Source of the DNA: Rickettsiales bacterium
GTDB taxonomy: Bacteria; Pseudomonadota; Alphaproteobacteria; Rickettsiales; JAJNBL01
Assembly (NCBI GenBank): GCA_021156175.1
Contig: JAJNBL010000002.1
Location: 124,001-188,000 of the forward strand
Direction of reading: 5' to 3'
DNA length: 64,000 nt
Position numbers and translations under genes: made by a program. Every line of letters begins with the position of its first letter. Within the stretch, counting starts at the first letter, position 1. Below, one piece after another: positions 47,558 through 56,176 of this stretch. The notes under the pieces are model-generated. The model searched no databases and was not told the origin of the DNA. It worked only from the letters and a program-made list of their open reading frames with translations.

Positions 47558-48005
47558 GGTCTCCGCGAATATTTATCAGTTCGTCAATGGTCATATCAAG
47601 CGTATCGATGGCAAGCTCACTGGCTGCCTCGAGTTCCTCATAGGCCTGCATTTGCTGTTCTTGGGTCTGGTTTAAGACCCCAATTCGCGTTTTAAGCTGA
47701 GTAATTTCTTCCTGGAGTGCCCGGACAAGCTCAGCAGAAATAACGGTTTGATTCTGGGAAGCCGACTTAGCAAGCAGCTCTTCTCGCGCTTTTTCGGCGA
47801 TTGCAGCACGCGCCAATGCCTCTGTGGCCTTCGCTTCGGCTTGGGTAGCTCTTGATTCTGCAAGCGTAACGCGTTGCTTGGCAGCCGTCTCCATGCGCGC
47901 CATCGCACGGGCGAGCCTATCTTTGGCCTGATCCAGGCCAGCAGTCCCAAGTACATTTGCCACCGTCGCAGCGGGTTTTGTGTCTGCAGTATTATTCATA
48001 ATCAA
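47538..48005 (-). CDS. Coiled-coil protein (DUF4164-like), zapA partner
   Basis: A 155-residue, Ala/Glu/Gln-rich protein predicted to be a nearly continuous coiled coil (about 25-150; for example RATQAEAKATEALARAAIAEKAREEL). Short coiled-coil proteins, often DUF4164, precede zapA in alphaproteobacteria and may act as ZapB-like division factors. This is inferred from position. M1 or M3 could be the start. Confidence 0.75.
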   Translation of the reverse strand: MIMNNTADTKPAATVANVLGTAGLDQAKDRLARAMARMETAAKQRVTLAESRATQAEAKATEALARAAIAEKAREELLAKSASQNQTVISAELVRALQEEITQLKTRIGVLNQTQEQQMQAYEELEAASELAIDTLDMTIDELINIRGDRADADR

Positions 48006-48127
48006 CTCTACAAAACGCTATATTTTTCGAGCGCGTTTCTGTATGATCCCCTACCTCAAATTAGGTATATATTCACACAGCATTACATGCTGTCGCACTA
48101 TCGTAGCCAAAAACAGGTGAAAACACA

Positions 48128-49393
48128 ATGCGAATTCTCGTACTTGGATCAGGTGTTATCGGTGTAACCACCGCTTATTATCTCGCAAAGGCGGGGCATG
48201 AGGTTACGGTAGTGGAACGAAACTCCGAAAGCGCGCAGGAAACCAGCTTTGCCAATGGCGGCCAGTTAAGCTACAGCCATGCCGAACCTTGGGCACATCC
48301 GGTGGTGTGGAAGAAGCTCCCAAAATGGCTTTTGGATAAAAATTCTCCGCTTTCCTTTACCGATCCGTTTTCGTTGAAATCCTGGATGTGGGCAGCACAA
48401 TTCCTTGCCCAATGTACCCATGAAAAAAACCGCATGGGCACCCTCAACGTCTTAAGGCTTGCGCTTTATAGCCGCCAATGCATGGATAATCTTTTGAGTG
48501 AGACTGGGATTGATTTCCATTACCAGGATAAAGGCATTTTGCATATTTTCGAGAAAGAGCGCGAACTGGCTGGCGCCATCCAAGAAGCTGAATTCAAAAA
48601 GAGCTTAGGCTGTGATTATACCGTTCTCTCTGCCGCCGAATGCATCGCACGGGAACCTGCTTTTAGAGGAAAAACCGCCGAACGCTTAGCGGGCGGAATT
48701 ATTTTCCCCATTGATAAAACGGGCGATGTCTGCCTCTTTACCCAAGGCCTGGCGATGGCTGCTGAGCGCACTCATACGAAAGTCACATTTAAGTATAATA
48801 CCGCTATTTATGGGCTTACCCATGAAGGTGATAAAATCACGGGCGTGGTGACGAATGATGGCGTGCTCCAGGCGGATGCTTATGTTGTTGCCTTAGGTTC
48901 ATACAGCCCACTGGTGCTACAAAGTGCGGGGATAAACGTCCCCATTTATCCGCTCAAAGGTTATAGTATTTCGATCCCGGTCGATGACCATAAAGACGCG
49001 CCGAGCATCGGCATAACGGACCAAGCACGGAAGATTGTTTACAGCCGCTTAGGCAATATCCTCCGTATCGCAGGAACTGCGGAACTGGCTGGCCATAACC
49101 CGAAAGTACGCCAAAGCCGGATCAACTCGATCATCCAAGCCGTTAAAGAAACCTTCCCGGATGCAGGCGACTTCTCCAAACTCACCTCCTGGGCATGCTT
49201 ACGTTCTTCGACCCCCGATGGCGCGCCCGTGTTAGGAGAAAGCCGTTACGACAATCTATTCTTTAACACCGGCCAAGGCTCACTTGGCTGGACGCTCGCC
49301 TGCGGTTCTTCGAAAATCGTTGCGGATCTTATTGATGGGAAAAAACCGGATATAGATATCACCGGCATGACCGGCGAGCGATTTGGAAATTAG
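48128..49393 (+). CDS. dadA: D-amino-acid dehydrogenase
   Basis: A 421-residue FAD-dependent oxidoreductase of the DadA family, membrane-associated, that deaminates D-amino acids (mostly D-alanine) and passes electrons to the respiratory chain. The Rossmann motif VLGSGVIGVTTAYYLAKAG and the second FAD segment ERNSESAQETSFANGGQLS are typical; PLKGYSIS and the C-terminal NTGQGSLGWTLACGSSKIVADLI complete it. No alanine racemase gene is adjacent. It ends with a four-base overlap against a convergent lipoprotein gene. Confidence 0.94.
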   Translation: MRILVLGSGVIGVTTAYYLAKAGHEVTVVERNSESAQETSFANGGQLSYSHAEPWAHPVVWKKLPKWLLDKNSPLSFTDPFSLKSWMWAAQFLAQCTHEKNRMGTLNVLRLALYSRQCMDNLLSETGIDFHYQDKGILHIFEKERELAGAIQEAEFKKSLGCDYTVLSAAECIAREPAFRGKTAERLAGGIIFPIDKTGDVCLFTQGLAMAAERTHTKVTFKYNTAIYGLTHEGDKITGVVTNDGVLQADAYVVALGSYSPLVLQSAGINVPIYPLKGYSISIPVDDHKDAPSIGITDQARKIVYSRLGNILRIAGTAELAGHNPKVRQSRINSIIQAVKETFPDAGDFSKLTSWACLRSSTPDGAPVLGESRYDNLFFNTGQGSLGWTLACGSSKIVADLIDGKKPDIDITGMTGERFGN

Positions 49394-49701
49394 TTGCCTA
49401 AAGTCTCCATATTATGCTGGTAGATATATTTCCGGCAATGACTATACGCCGCTTCCCAGCCGGAAACATATTGCTGGTTATCGAGCATCCGCCAATCCTG
49501 ACGGTATTTGTATTTAAAACGGAATAGGTGGTTTGCGGCGGATTGCGCACCGGATTCGCACCCATCCTGCCACCCTTTCACATAATCCGCATGATACATC
49601 CGATTGCCCGGCGGCTTCTGAAACATCTCATATTGCCAGACAGGCACATTCTGACAGGCAGCCAGAGAGAGGAAAAGCGTACATAGAAATATGTTACGCA
49701 T
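49390..49701 (-). CDS. Small lipoprotein A of a three-gene paralogous set
   Basis: A 103-residue lipoprotein with signal peptide and lipobox LAAC (Cys near residue 16). The mature part carries YVKGWQDGCES near its start and SGWEAAYSHCRKY near its end: two conserved cysteines that could form a disulfide in the periplasm. The same pattern recurs in the two upstream genes. I do not recognise a named family. Third in the likely operon. Confidence 0.75.
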   Translation of the reverse strand: MRNIFLCTLFLSLAACQNVPVWQYEMFQKPPGNRMYHADYVKGWQDGCESGAQSAANHLFRFKYKYRQDWRMLDNQQYVSGWEAAYSHCRKYIYQHNMETLGN

Positions 49702-49711
49702 TGAAAGCCTT

Positions 49712-50149
49712 TTATAAGTTATAACGCGACATGGCTCTAAGCGAAAACCCACAATGCTGATAACCATATCCCCACGCTTTTCGATAAAGCCAATCTTTCT
49801 GCCAACGTACAGTATCCAACGTATAACGGTGGGTTTTCAAGAAAAGCTGTAAATTGGTATTTGTCGCCGCCACACTGGATTCACACCCATCGCTCCAGCC
49901 TTTCTGGTAGTTTTCAGGGCCTTCGGGTGGGTTCATATCCAAGCTCACCGGCTTCGTTAGGTCGAGCGTATGGTTCTGCCCCGTACAGGCTGTGAGACTA
50001 AGCAGAAGGAGTACCAATATCGTGCAGCCAACCGTTCTGAAATGGGCTAGGCCGTCAGCGAAAATGGGATTTTGCGAGCATCGAAGCGGAGCGTACTTTA
50101 CAGTACGTGAGCATCGAAGCGCAGTAAAATTCGATTTGCAGCACGGCAT
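49712..50149 (-). CDS. Small lipoprotein B of a three-gene paralogous set, N-terminus encoded by a palindromic element
   Basis: A lipoprotein with the hydrophobic stretch TILVLLLLSLTAC as signal core and lipobox, and the family pattern YQKGWSDGCES...KAWGYGYQHC. The only in-frame ATG lies inside the palindromic element (50149), preceded by TAGGAAATC, which overlaps the stop of lipoprotein C and could serve as ribosome site. That gives 145 residues with a 36-residue, element-encoded leader. The alternative is a TTG about 100 bases downstream, which would leave a very short signal peptide. Either the element moved into the old start or the gene uses it. Confidence 0.6.
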   Translation of the reverse strand: MPCCKSNFTALRCSRTVKYAPLRCSQNPIFADGLAHFRTVGCTILVLLLLSLTACTGQNHTLDLTKPVSLDMNPPEGPENYQKGWSDGCESSVAATNTNLQLFLKTHRYTLDTVRWQKDWLYRKAWGYGYQHCGFSLRAMSRYNL

Positions 50150-50158
50150 AGAGATTTC
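50040..50158. repeat. Palindromic intergenic element, copy 8
   Basis: A full copy between lipoproteins C and B. Centre GCGTACTTTACAGTACGTGA, flanked by GAGCATCGAAGCG-type repeats on both sides; outer arms GGGCTAGGCCGTC and GCACGGCATAGAGATTT. It begins next to the lipoprotein C stop (TAG at 50159-50161) and is open through into lipoprotein B. Confidence 0.88.
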
Positions 50159-50479
50159 CTATAGGATAGTAGCCTTAAATACATACGCACTACAATACCG
50201 ATCCCCATTATCATAGCCTTGCTGATAAAGGCGATCGTAGACCGCAAGCGGGTTGGGGGAGGAATCATAGAGCCTCAGCATCCCCTGGCCATTTTGCCCC
50301 ATGAAATGGTAGCACCCGTCCCGGAATCCTTTGCTAAAACTATCATCCCCTTTGGGCAGGTTCCGCATCCAGGTCGGCATCGGGGTGAACATGCCATAAC
50401 GGTTCTCTTCCCCATAAAGCGCACCACAAGCACTAAGAAGAAAGCAGGCCATAATACCTAAATTTCTCAGTATTAACAT
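50159..50479 (-). CDS. Small lipoprotein C of a three-gene paralogous set
   Basis: A 106-residue lipoprotein (MLILRNLGIMACFLLSAC, lipobox LLSAC). The mature part has FSKGFRDGCYHF and LYQQGYDNGDRYCSAYVF, matching the KG(W/F)xDGC...(Y/W)xxG(W/Y)...C pattern of its two neighbours. First gene of the set, about 40 bases after a consensus promoter. The function is unknown. Confidence 0.78.
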   Translation of the reverse strand: MLILRNLGIMACFLLSACGALYGEENRYGMFTPMPTWMRNLPKGDDSFSKGFRDGCYHFMGQNGQGMLRLYDSSPNPLAVYDRLYQQGYDNGDRYCSAYVFKATIL

Positions 50480-50527
50480 GCGGTTATTTCCTATTTTCCG
50501 CTTTCTTAGGCCCTTTCAAACGGCGGG

Positions 50528-50556
50528 ATTATACTAAAAATAAAGGAAAATGTCAA
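50528..50556 (-). promoter_or_regulatory. Perfect-consensus sigma-70 promoter of the lipoprotein set
   Basis: On the minus strand: TTGACA, a 17-base spacer and TATAAT, with the predicted start of transcription about 40 bases before the lipoprotein C ATG. Both boxes match consensus exactly, which implies strong constitutive expression. Confidence 0.88.
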
Positions 50557-50679
50557 TGATATTTCTATAATTATCAAAATATACTCTTTCCACGCATACC
50601 CCCACCTGAAACCGATTTACTTGAAAGGCAGGTTCCTATAGAGTAGTTACCAACGCATATTTTTACAGGATTATCGCAC

Positions 50680-51375
50680 ATGCAAGAGGATTGGTTTGGT
50701 ATTCTGTTCTTCGCGGCCATTGCAGCCGTAATATTCTTCAAATTGAGGAGTATTTTAGGACAGCATAGCGATGAGGACATCACCCCCCGTACTCCTTTAC
50801 GCCCTTATACACCTTCCGAGGAAGCCAATGTAGTGGAGCTTCGCCCTCGTACGCCTGGAACGGCGGATGAGCCTGCCTATGTGGACCTTACCCGCGACCA
50901 GGAAATGCTCGATAAACTACCTGATCCTATCAAAACCAACATCCAGATGATCATGCAAAAAGATACGCAATTTCGTATCAGCGAGTTCATGGAAGGCGCA
51001 CAGTTCGCTTTCGATATGATTATCAAAGCCTTTGCTGCTGGCGATACCAAAACGCTCGAGGGACTTTTGAGCAAAGAAATGTACCGCCATTTCGCAGATG
51101 ATATCAAAACGCGCGAACTTCACGGCGAAACACTTCAGACCACGCTGGTTTCGATTCTCTCCACCGAAATTACGTCTGCAACCATGGAAGGCAAAGAAGC
51201 CTCCATCACCGTTTCGTTTGTCTCTGAACAGATGAGCGCTGTACGCAACCGCGCAGGCGAAGTCGTTTCCGGTAATCCTTCTGCAACGAATAAAATTCGG
51301 GATACCTGGACGTTCAACCGCAACGTGACATCTCCGAATCCTAACTGGACATTGGTTGCAACCGGCGCTATATAG
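50680..51375 (+). CDS. Tim44-like domain protein
   Basis: A 231-residue inner-membrane protein. One N-terminal helix (FGILFFAAIAAVIFFKL), a Pro/Thr/Glu-rich linker and a Tim44-like domain at about 95-231 (AQFAFDMIIKAFAAGDTKTLEGLLSKEMYRHF). In alphaproteobacteria these relatives of the mitochondrial import protein Tim44 usually precede mltA and an Smr gene, as here; their role is thought to be envelope protein handling. A hairpin (51370-51390) overlaps its stop. Confidence 0.9.
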   Translation: MQEDWFGILFFAAIAAVIFFKLRSILGQHSDEDITPRTPLRPYTPSEEANVVELRPRTPGTADEPAYVDLTRDQEMLDKLPDPIKTNIQMIMQKDTQFRISEFMEGAQFAFDMIIKAFAAGDTKTLEGLLSKEMYRHFADDIKTRELHGETLQTTLVSILSTEITSATMEGKEASITVSFVSEQMSAVRNRAGEVVSGNPSATNKIRDTWTFNRNVTSPNPNWTLVATGAI

Positions 51376-51406
51376 ATTTTGCATCTATATAATGGAGGGA
51401 ACGACC

Positions 51407-52672
51407 ATGCACACGCTATCAATTTCTACTTTTGGCCGCAAACAATTCGTAGGAGCCCTGCTCCTCTCATCACTCGCTGTCCTTGGCTCATGTAAGCGCG
51501 AAGCGGTTGAGGAAAAAATCAGTTACGATCGCGTACCGTTTGAAAATTTGAGTGGCTGGCAAGACGATAACCAAGCCGAAGCACTGCAAGCCTTTTTACG
51601 CTCCTGCACTGCGTTTTCCAAACTCCCATCGGATCAATCTTTTGCGTCTTTCCCTGAAGCCGGCACTGGCAAAGAATGGAAAGTCGCATGCAAAAAAGCC
51701 AAAGCGATTGATAATCCTTCCAATACGGCACTTGCACGCCGTTTCTTTGAAGAAAATTTTATCCCCTATTCCGTAACCGTTAATGGTAACCCGAAAGGCT
51801 TATTCACCGGCTATCATGAAATTGAACTTAAGGGCAGCCTTACCCAAGAAGGCCCTTACCAAACCGCATTGTATAAGCTTCCCAAAGGCACCGTAAAAAT
51901 CAACTTACGCGACTTTGTCGATTATCCGCGTGATACCGCACTGGTGGGGATCAACGATAAAGGCTGGCTAAAACCAATGCCAGACCGTGCAAAAATCGAA
52001 GCCGGCGAGCTTGGCAAAAAAGCGAAGCCGCTTGCGTATGTCGATGATCCGGTAGGCGCATTCTTCTTGCATATCCAAGGCTCTGGCCGTGTCTATTTGC
52101 CGGATGGCTCGGTATTGCGCGTGGGTTACGCCGGCACCAACGGACATGATTACACCGCCATTGGTAAAATTCTAATTGAAGAACATGGCGTCGACAAAAG
52201 CACCATGTCCGCACAAGTCATTAAAACGTGGCTGCGCGATCATCCTTCGGAAGCCGTTACCATCATGAACCGCAACCCGTCTTATGTCTTCTTTCACAAA
52301 ATCAAAGGAGACGATGGCCCGATTGGCGCACAAGGCGTTCCACTCACCACTGAGCGCTCACTTGCGGTCGATAAACGTCACATTCCTTATGGTGCACCAT
52401 TGTGGCTTGAAACCACATTGCCTGCGAAGGAAGGCGAATCCGCCCCTCCTTCTTATAAGCGTTTGCTGATCGCACAAGATACTGGCGGAGCCATTAAAGG
52501 CGGCGTACGCGGCGACGTATTCTTTGGCGCAGGCGATGGCCCAGAATGGTATGCGGGACAAATGAAGCAGGAAGGGCGTTACACCATCCTCTTGCCAAAA
52601 CCTACAACAGATTCTGACGTAGCTGATGCTGCGCCTAAAAGACGTTATAAAAAGTCGGAAAAGAACAGCTAG
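51407..52672 (+). CDS. mltA: Membrane-bound lytic murein transglycosylase A
   Basis: A 421-residue lipoprotein (lipobox AVLGSC) that cuts peptidoglycan glycan strands with formation of anhydromuropeptides. The MltA domain (FTGYHEIELKGS, YVDDPVGAFFLHIQGSGRVYLPDG) and the 3D domain (RLLIAQDTGGAIKGGVRGDVFFGAG) with its three Asp residues are intact. The start at 51407 follows GGAGGGA; the frame extends to 51356. Confidence 0.95.
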   Translation: MHTLSISTFGRKQFVGALLLSSLAVLGSCKREAVEEKISYDRVPFENLSGWQDDNQAEALQAFLRSCTAFSKLPSDQSFASFPEAGTGKEWKVACKKAKAIDNPSNTALARRFFEENFIPYSVTVNGNPKGLFTGYHEIELKGSLTQEGPYQTALYKLPKGTVKINLRDFVDYPRDTALVGINDKGWLKPMPDRAKIEAGELGKKAKPLAYVDDPVGAFFLHIQGSGRVYLPDGSVLRVGYAGTNGHDYTAIGKILIEEHGVDKSTMSAQVIKTWLRDHPSEAVTIMNRNPSYVFFHKIKGDDGPIGAQGVPLTTERSLAVDKRHIPYGAPLWLETTLPAKEGESAPPSYKRLLIAQDTGGAIKGGVRGDVFFGAGDGPEWYAGQMKQEGRYTILLPKPTTDSDVADAAPKRRYKKSEKNS

Positions 52673-52716
52673 TATATTACCTGGGTTTCTGGCCATTCAA
52701 TATTGTGAGCATCTGA

Positions 52717-53289
52717 ATGGCCAAAAAACCTCCTATTTCCCCTGAAGATAAAAGCCTGTGGGAAGAGGTCGCCAAGACGATCACCCCGTTTCGTAAGCGC
52801 GATAAACAAGCGCCAAAGCCAACACCGCCGGCTCCTCAAAACAAAGCAGAATCTTCTGCCCCACGTTTTGATTTTTCGCGCGCCATTGCCAATTTATTTG
52901 GACGCGGAAATACCTCCGCTCCTACCGCAACGCCTATGAGGGAACTTACTCCCGACCATATTACGGGTGTTGATACTCCTACCCTCACGAAGCTCACCAA
53001 AGGGACGTATCCCATTGACCGGCGCATCGACCTGCACGGCCTTTCGCAAGACGAAGCTTATGCTACACTGAGCACCGCCATCGAGAGCGCCTATGCCCAA
53101 GGGAAACGCTGCCTGCTCGTTATTACCGGCAAAGGAAAGGAAGGCAGCGGAATTTTACGCGCTCGCCTACCTGAATGGCTAAATGGTCCACAGCTGCGTC
53201 GCATCGTGCTTGCATTCGTCCCAGCCCATCGCAAACATGGTGGCGATGGGGCCTTTTATGTGCTTGTGAAGCGGGATCGGGGAAGATAA
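52717..53289 (+). CDS. Smr-domain protein
   Basis: A 190-residue protein with a disordered Pro/Lys-rich N-terminal half and a C-terminal Smr domain (about 105-188): RRIDLHGLSQDEAY, LLVITGKGKEGSGILRARLPEWL and HGGDGAFYVLVKR. Stand-alone Smr domains are nicking nucleases or RNA/DNA binding modules. It follows mltA by 44 bp and shares the conserved Tim44-mltA-Smr order. Confidence 0.92.
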   Translation: MAKKPPISPEDKSLWEEVAKTITPFRKRDKQAPKPTPPAPQNKAESSAPRFDFSRAIANLFGRGNTSAPTATPMRELTPDHITGVDTPTLTKLTKGTYPIDRRIDLHGLSQDEAYATLSTAIESAYAQGKRCLLVITGKGKEGSGILRARLPEWLNGPQLRRIVLAFVPAHRKHGGDGAFYVLVKRDRGR

Positions 53290-53353
53290 CATTTTGCTTT
53301 CCTTAGAGGCTTTGCGTATAGTGAAACCTCAACGCTATTTAAATTAGGCAGCT

Positions 53354-54385
53354 ATGAAATCTCCTTGGTTAAAATGGGCCGTCATTGGCATTATTGGAGT
53401 CATCGCGTTCTCGGCTAGCCAACGCAAAACTACCCCTGCTCCTGAACCGACGCCTCCACAAACGCACACCGAAACGTCACAGCCAGCACACGATACCCCC
53501 CCCCTAAAACCAGCAGAAACACCTTTAGAAAAAGCAGAAACCCCATCTGCACCCCATCCTCCTGCCGCTCCCCTCCCCCAAAAAGAACCGGGGTCACCTT
53601 ATCAATTCCGCCTAGAGAAAAAAGACGAATCCTTCGTGGGAAAAACCCTTCATCGGCTTGTATCACCTATCGTTGAAGGCGAAATCCATCAACAACTCGT
53701 CCGGCAGGGGAAGGTAGAAGGGATTGGGGAAGAAAAATTAAAGACCTTTACGCTCAACCAAGGCACCGGCCCGGCACTGCTGTGTGGCCATCGCGCCACC
53801 TACCATTACCGCCTCATTCTCCCTGATGGACGCATTACCGAGGATACGAGAGCAAAAGGCGCACCGCACAATGAACCACTTACCGAAAGCCCTCTACCCT
53901 CTCCCGTCATCGCCTCCATGATCGGGATGCATGCGGGCGAAAGCCTAAGGATTTTGAAGCCCATGACCTCCACGCCCTCAGGGCCTGTAAACATTTACGA
54001 GGTGGATCTGGAAAGCGTCACTCCCAATGAAACGCTGGATCTTTCGGGAATTCAGTCCTTCGATAAAACCTTCGGAATTGGTGAAGCCGCACGTTGTGGG
54101 AGCAAAGTCAGCTTCCGTTACACCCTTAAACGGGTCGATGGCTCGGTCATTGAGACACGAAACGACAGCGATACCCCTCTGCCCATTAAACTCGGAAGGG
54201 GTGATGTCATGGCAGGCTTGGAATATGGAATAATGGGCATGCATGCGGGCGCAGAACGCACTCTTATTATCCCACCGTCACTCACCTTCCGTTGGCAACA
54301 TGAAGGCTATGGCCTCGGCGAGAACATCACCCTGCCTGAGAATGAAGTGATTATCATGGATATCGCCCTGATTTCCGTTCAATAA
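53354..54385 (+). CDS. Membrane-anchored protein with two FKBP-type peptidyl-prolyl isomerase domains
   Basis: A 343-residue protein with an N-terminal anchor (LKWAVIGIIGVIAFSAS), a Pro-rich linker to about residue 75 and two FKBP-like domains at about 130-225 and 238-343. The second is closer to active FKBPs (GSKVSFRYTLKRVDGSVIETR, GLEYGIMGMHAGAERTLIIPPSLTF, YGLGENITLPEN); the first is diverged and probably not catalytic. It likely folds envelope proteins. An intrinsic terminator follows directly. Confidence 0.85.
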   Translation: MKSPWLKWAVIGIIGVIAFSASQRKTTPAPEPTPPQTHTETSQPAHDTPPLKPAETPLEKAETPSAPHPPAAPLPQKEPGSPYQFRLEKKDESFVGKTLHRLVSPIVEGEIHQQLVRQGKVEGIGEEKLKTFTLNQGTGPALLCGHRATYHYRLILPDGRITEDTRAKGAPHNEPLTESPLPSPVIASMIGMHAGESLRILKPMTSTPSGPVNIYEVDLESVTPNETLDLSGIQSFDKTFGIGEAARCGSKVSFRYTLKRVDGSVIETRNDSDTPLPIKLGRGDVMAGLEYGIMGMHAGAERTLIIPPSLTFRWQHEGYGLGENITLPENEVIIMDIALISVQ

Positions 54386-54415
54386 AAAGCCGCTCTCAAG
54401 GAGAGCGGCTTTTTT
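54385..54415 (+). terminator. Intrinsic terminator after the FKBP gene
   Basis: A perfect AGCCGCTCTC / GAGAGCGGCT stem with an AAG loop, preceded by A and followed by six T. It ends the Tim44-mltA-Smr-FKBP transcript. Confidence 0.95.
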
Positions 54416-54434
54416 ATATCAGTTATGTTGCGGG

Positions 54435-54559
54435 TTAGATTCGCTAGCGCGCCAGTGAGAAGGTTGGGTTTTCTGAAGCCGAAGCGCAGTGTACTTTTGG
54501 GTACATGAGCATCGGAAGTCAGAAAATCCAGCCTTCGCAACAAGCGATAGTAAAATCTA
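54435..54559. repeat. Palindromic intergenic element, copy 9
   Basis: A full copy with arms TTAGATTCGCTAGCGCG and GCGATAGTAAAATCTAG and centre TGTACTTTTGGGTACATG. The right end contains the glnA stop (TAG at 54557-54559), and it lies just past the FKBP terminator. Confidence 0.87.
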
Positions 54560-55969
54560 GCAGCTGTAATACATTTTGAATTCGACAGGGTGAGGAGTAT
54601 TCTCCCACTCTTCTATTTCCGTCATTTTCAGTGCAATATACGAATCAATCTGGTCATCCGTGAATACATTCCCTTTCTTGAGGAATGCACGGTCTTTATC
54701 CAGCGCTTCTAATGCCGCACGCAAGGTTGGTGCCACGGTAGGAACCTCTTTGAGTTCTTCTGGTGGAAGGTCATAGAGGTTTTTATCCATAGCTTCACCT
54801 GGGTGGATTTTATTTTCAATCCCATCCAGACCTGCCATCAGTAGTGATGCACATGAATAGTATGGGTTCGCCGTTGGATCTGGGAAGCGTGCTTCAATCC
54901 GTTTACCTTTCGGAGACGCAACATATGGAATACGAATCGACGCCGAGCGGTTACGGGAAGAATACGCCAACAATACCGGCGCTTCATACCCTGGAATCAA
55001 TCGTTTGTAACTGTTGGTGCTTGGGTTGGTGAAAGCATTCAAGGCACGTGCGTGCTTAATGATACCGCCAATGTAATAGAGCGCCATTTCAGAAAGGTCT
55101 GCATAGCCATTACCTGCGAAGAGAGGCTTGCCCGCTTTCCAGATTGATTGATGCGTGTGCATCCCAGAACCGTTGTCGCCCAAAATTGGTTTTGGCATAA
55201 AGGTTGCAGACTTGCCATAAGCATGCGCAACGTTGTGCACAACGTATTTGTATTTCTGGATGTTATCCGCTGTTTTCACGAGCGTATCAAACCCAACACC
55301 CAATTCGCACTGGCTTGCCGCCACTTCGTGGTGATGGAGAATCGCTTTCATGCCCACTTGACGAAGAAGCGTCAGCATTTCCGCGCGCATATCGCTCAAT
55401 GAGTCAACAGGCTGAACTGGGAAATATCCCCCTTTTACGCCTGGACGATGACCGGTGTTACCCGCTTCATATACGCGATCCGTGTTGTAAGGACCTTCAT
55501 CCGAATCGAGCTGCACAAAACTGCCGTTCATGCCTACGCGGAAACGTACGTCATCGAATACGAAGAACTCGAGTTCTGGACCGAAATAGGCGGTATCGCC
55601 GAATCCGGTATATTTAAGATATTCTTCTGCCAAACGAGCCGTCGTACGTGGGTCACGTTTATAACCTTCACCGGTGCTTGGCTCTGCCACATCGCAGAAT
55701 ACGATCAGGGTCGGCTGTGCTGCAAATGGGTCAATAAATGCCGTGTCGCAATCCGGGCGCAAGATCATGTCGGATTCATTGATCGCTTTCCATCCTGCGA
55801 TCGAAGAACCATCAAACATGATACCTTCACTTAACAGGTCATCATCTACCTGGTCAGCGGCATAAGCCGTGTGCTGCCATTTCCCTTTAGGGTCTGTAAA
55901 ACGGAAATCCACGAACTGAATATCGTGCTCTTTAATAAGGCTGAGCACCTTGCCGCTGTTAGAAGACAT
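54557..55969 (-). CDS. glnA: Glutamine synthetase type I
   Basis: A 470-residue dodecameric enzyme that makes glutamine from glutamate, ammonia and ATP. Motifs: the [11 protein letters not shown] substrate loop, [11 protein letters not shown] metal ligands, [12 protein letters not shown], and [27 protein letters not shown]. The adenylylation Tyr is in [10 protein letters not shown], so it is the GSI-beta type controlled by GlnE. The usual alphaproteobacterial neighbour glnB is absent; a di-heme protein gene lies upstream. A hairpin (55989-56007) lies in its leader. Confidence 0.97.
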   Translation of the reverse strand: MSSNSGKVLSLIKEHDIQFVDFRFTDPKGKWQHTAYAADQVDDDLLSEGIMFDGSSIAGWKAINESDMILRPDCDTAFIDPFAAQPTLIVFCDVAEPSTGEGYKRDPRTTARLAEEYLKYTGFGDTAYFGPELEFFVFDDVRFRVGMNGSFVQLDSDEGPYNTDRVYEAGNTGHRPGVKGGYFPVQPVDSLSDMRAEMLTLLRQVGMKAILHHHEVAASQCELGVGFDTLVKTADNIQKYKYVVHNVAHAYGKSATFMPKPILGDNGSGMHTHQSIWKAGKPLFAGNGYADLSEMALYYIGGIIKHARALNAFTNPSTNSYKRLIPGYEAPVLLAYSSRNRSASIRIPYVASPKGKRIEARFPDPTANPYYSCASLLMAGLDGIENKIHPGEAMDKNLYDLPPEELKEVPTVAPTLRAALEALDKDRAFLKKGNVFTDDQIDSYIALKMTEIEEWENTPHPVEFKMYYSC

Positions 55970-55988
55970 AGTAAATACACTCCTGCAT

Positions 55989-56007
55989 ACCTCAATTTTC
56001 TTGAGGT
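55989..56007 (-). promoter_or_regulatory. Leader hairpin upstream of glnA
   Basis: ACCTCAA-ttttc-TTGAGGT, a 7-bp stem about 20 bases before the glnA ATG and just ahead of the AGGAG ribosome site. Whether it affects translation is unknown. Confidence 0.35.
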
Positions 56008-56176
56008 GATTGAACCGGTTATTGCTTTATCATAATGCTTAGATGTGCTGCTTCTCTGGAATCCAGGGAGGCGCAGATGAGCGTGTTCTGCTCGGGCTTG
56101 AGCTATACCACATCACAAAAAGAAATTCCAGGAAAACTTGGCTCAGAGTGTGAAAAAATCTACCAGAACCCCAGGC

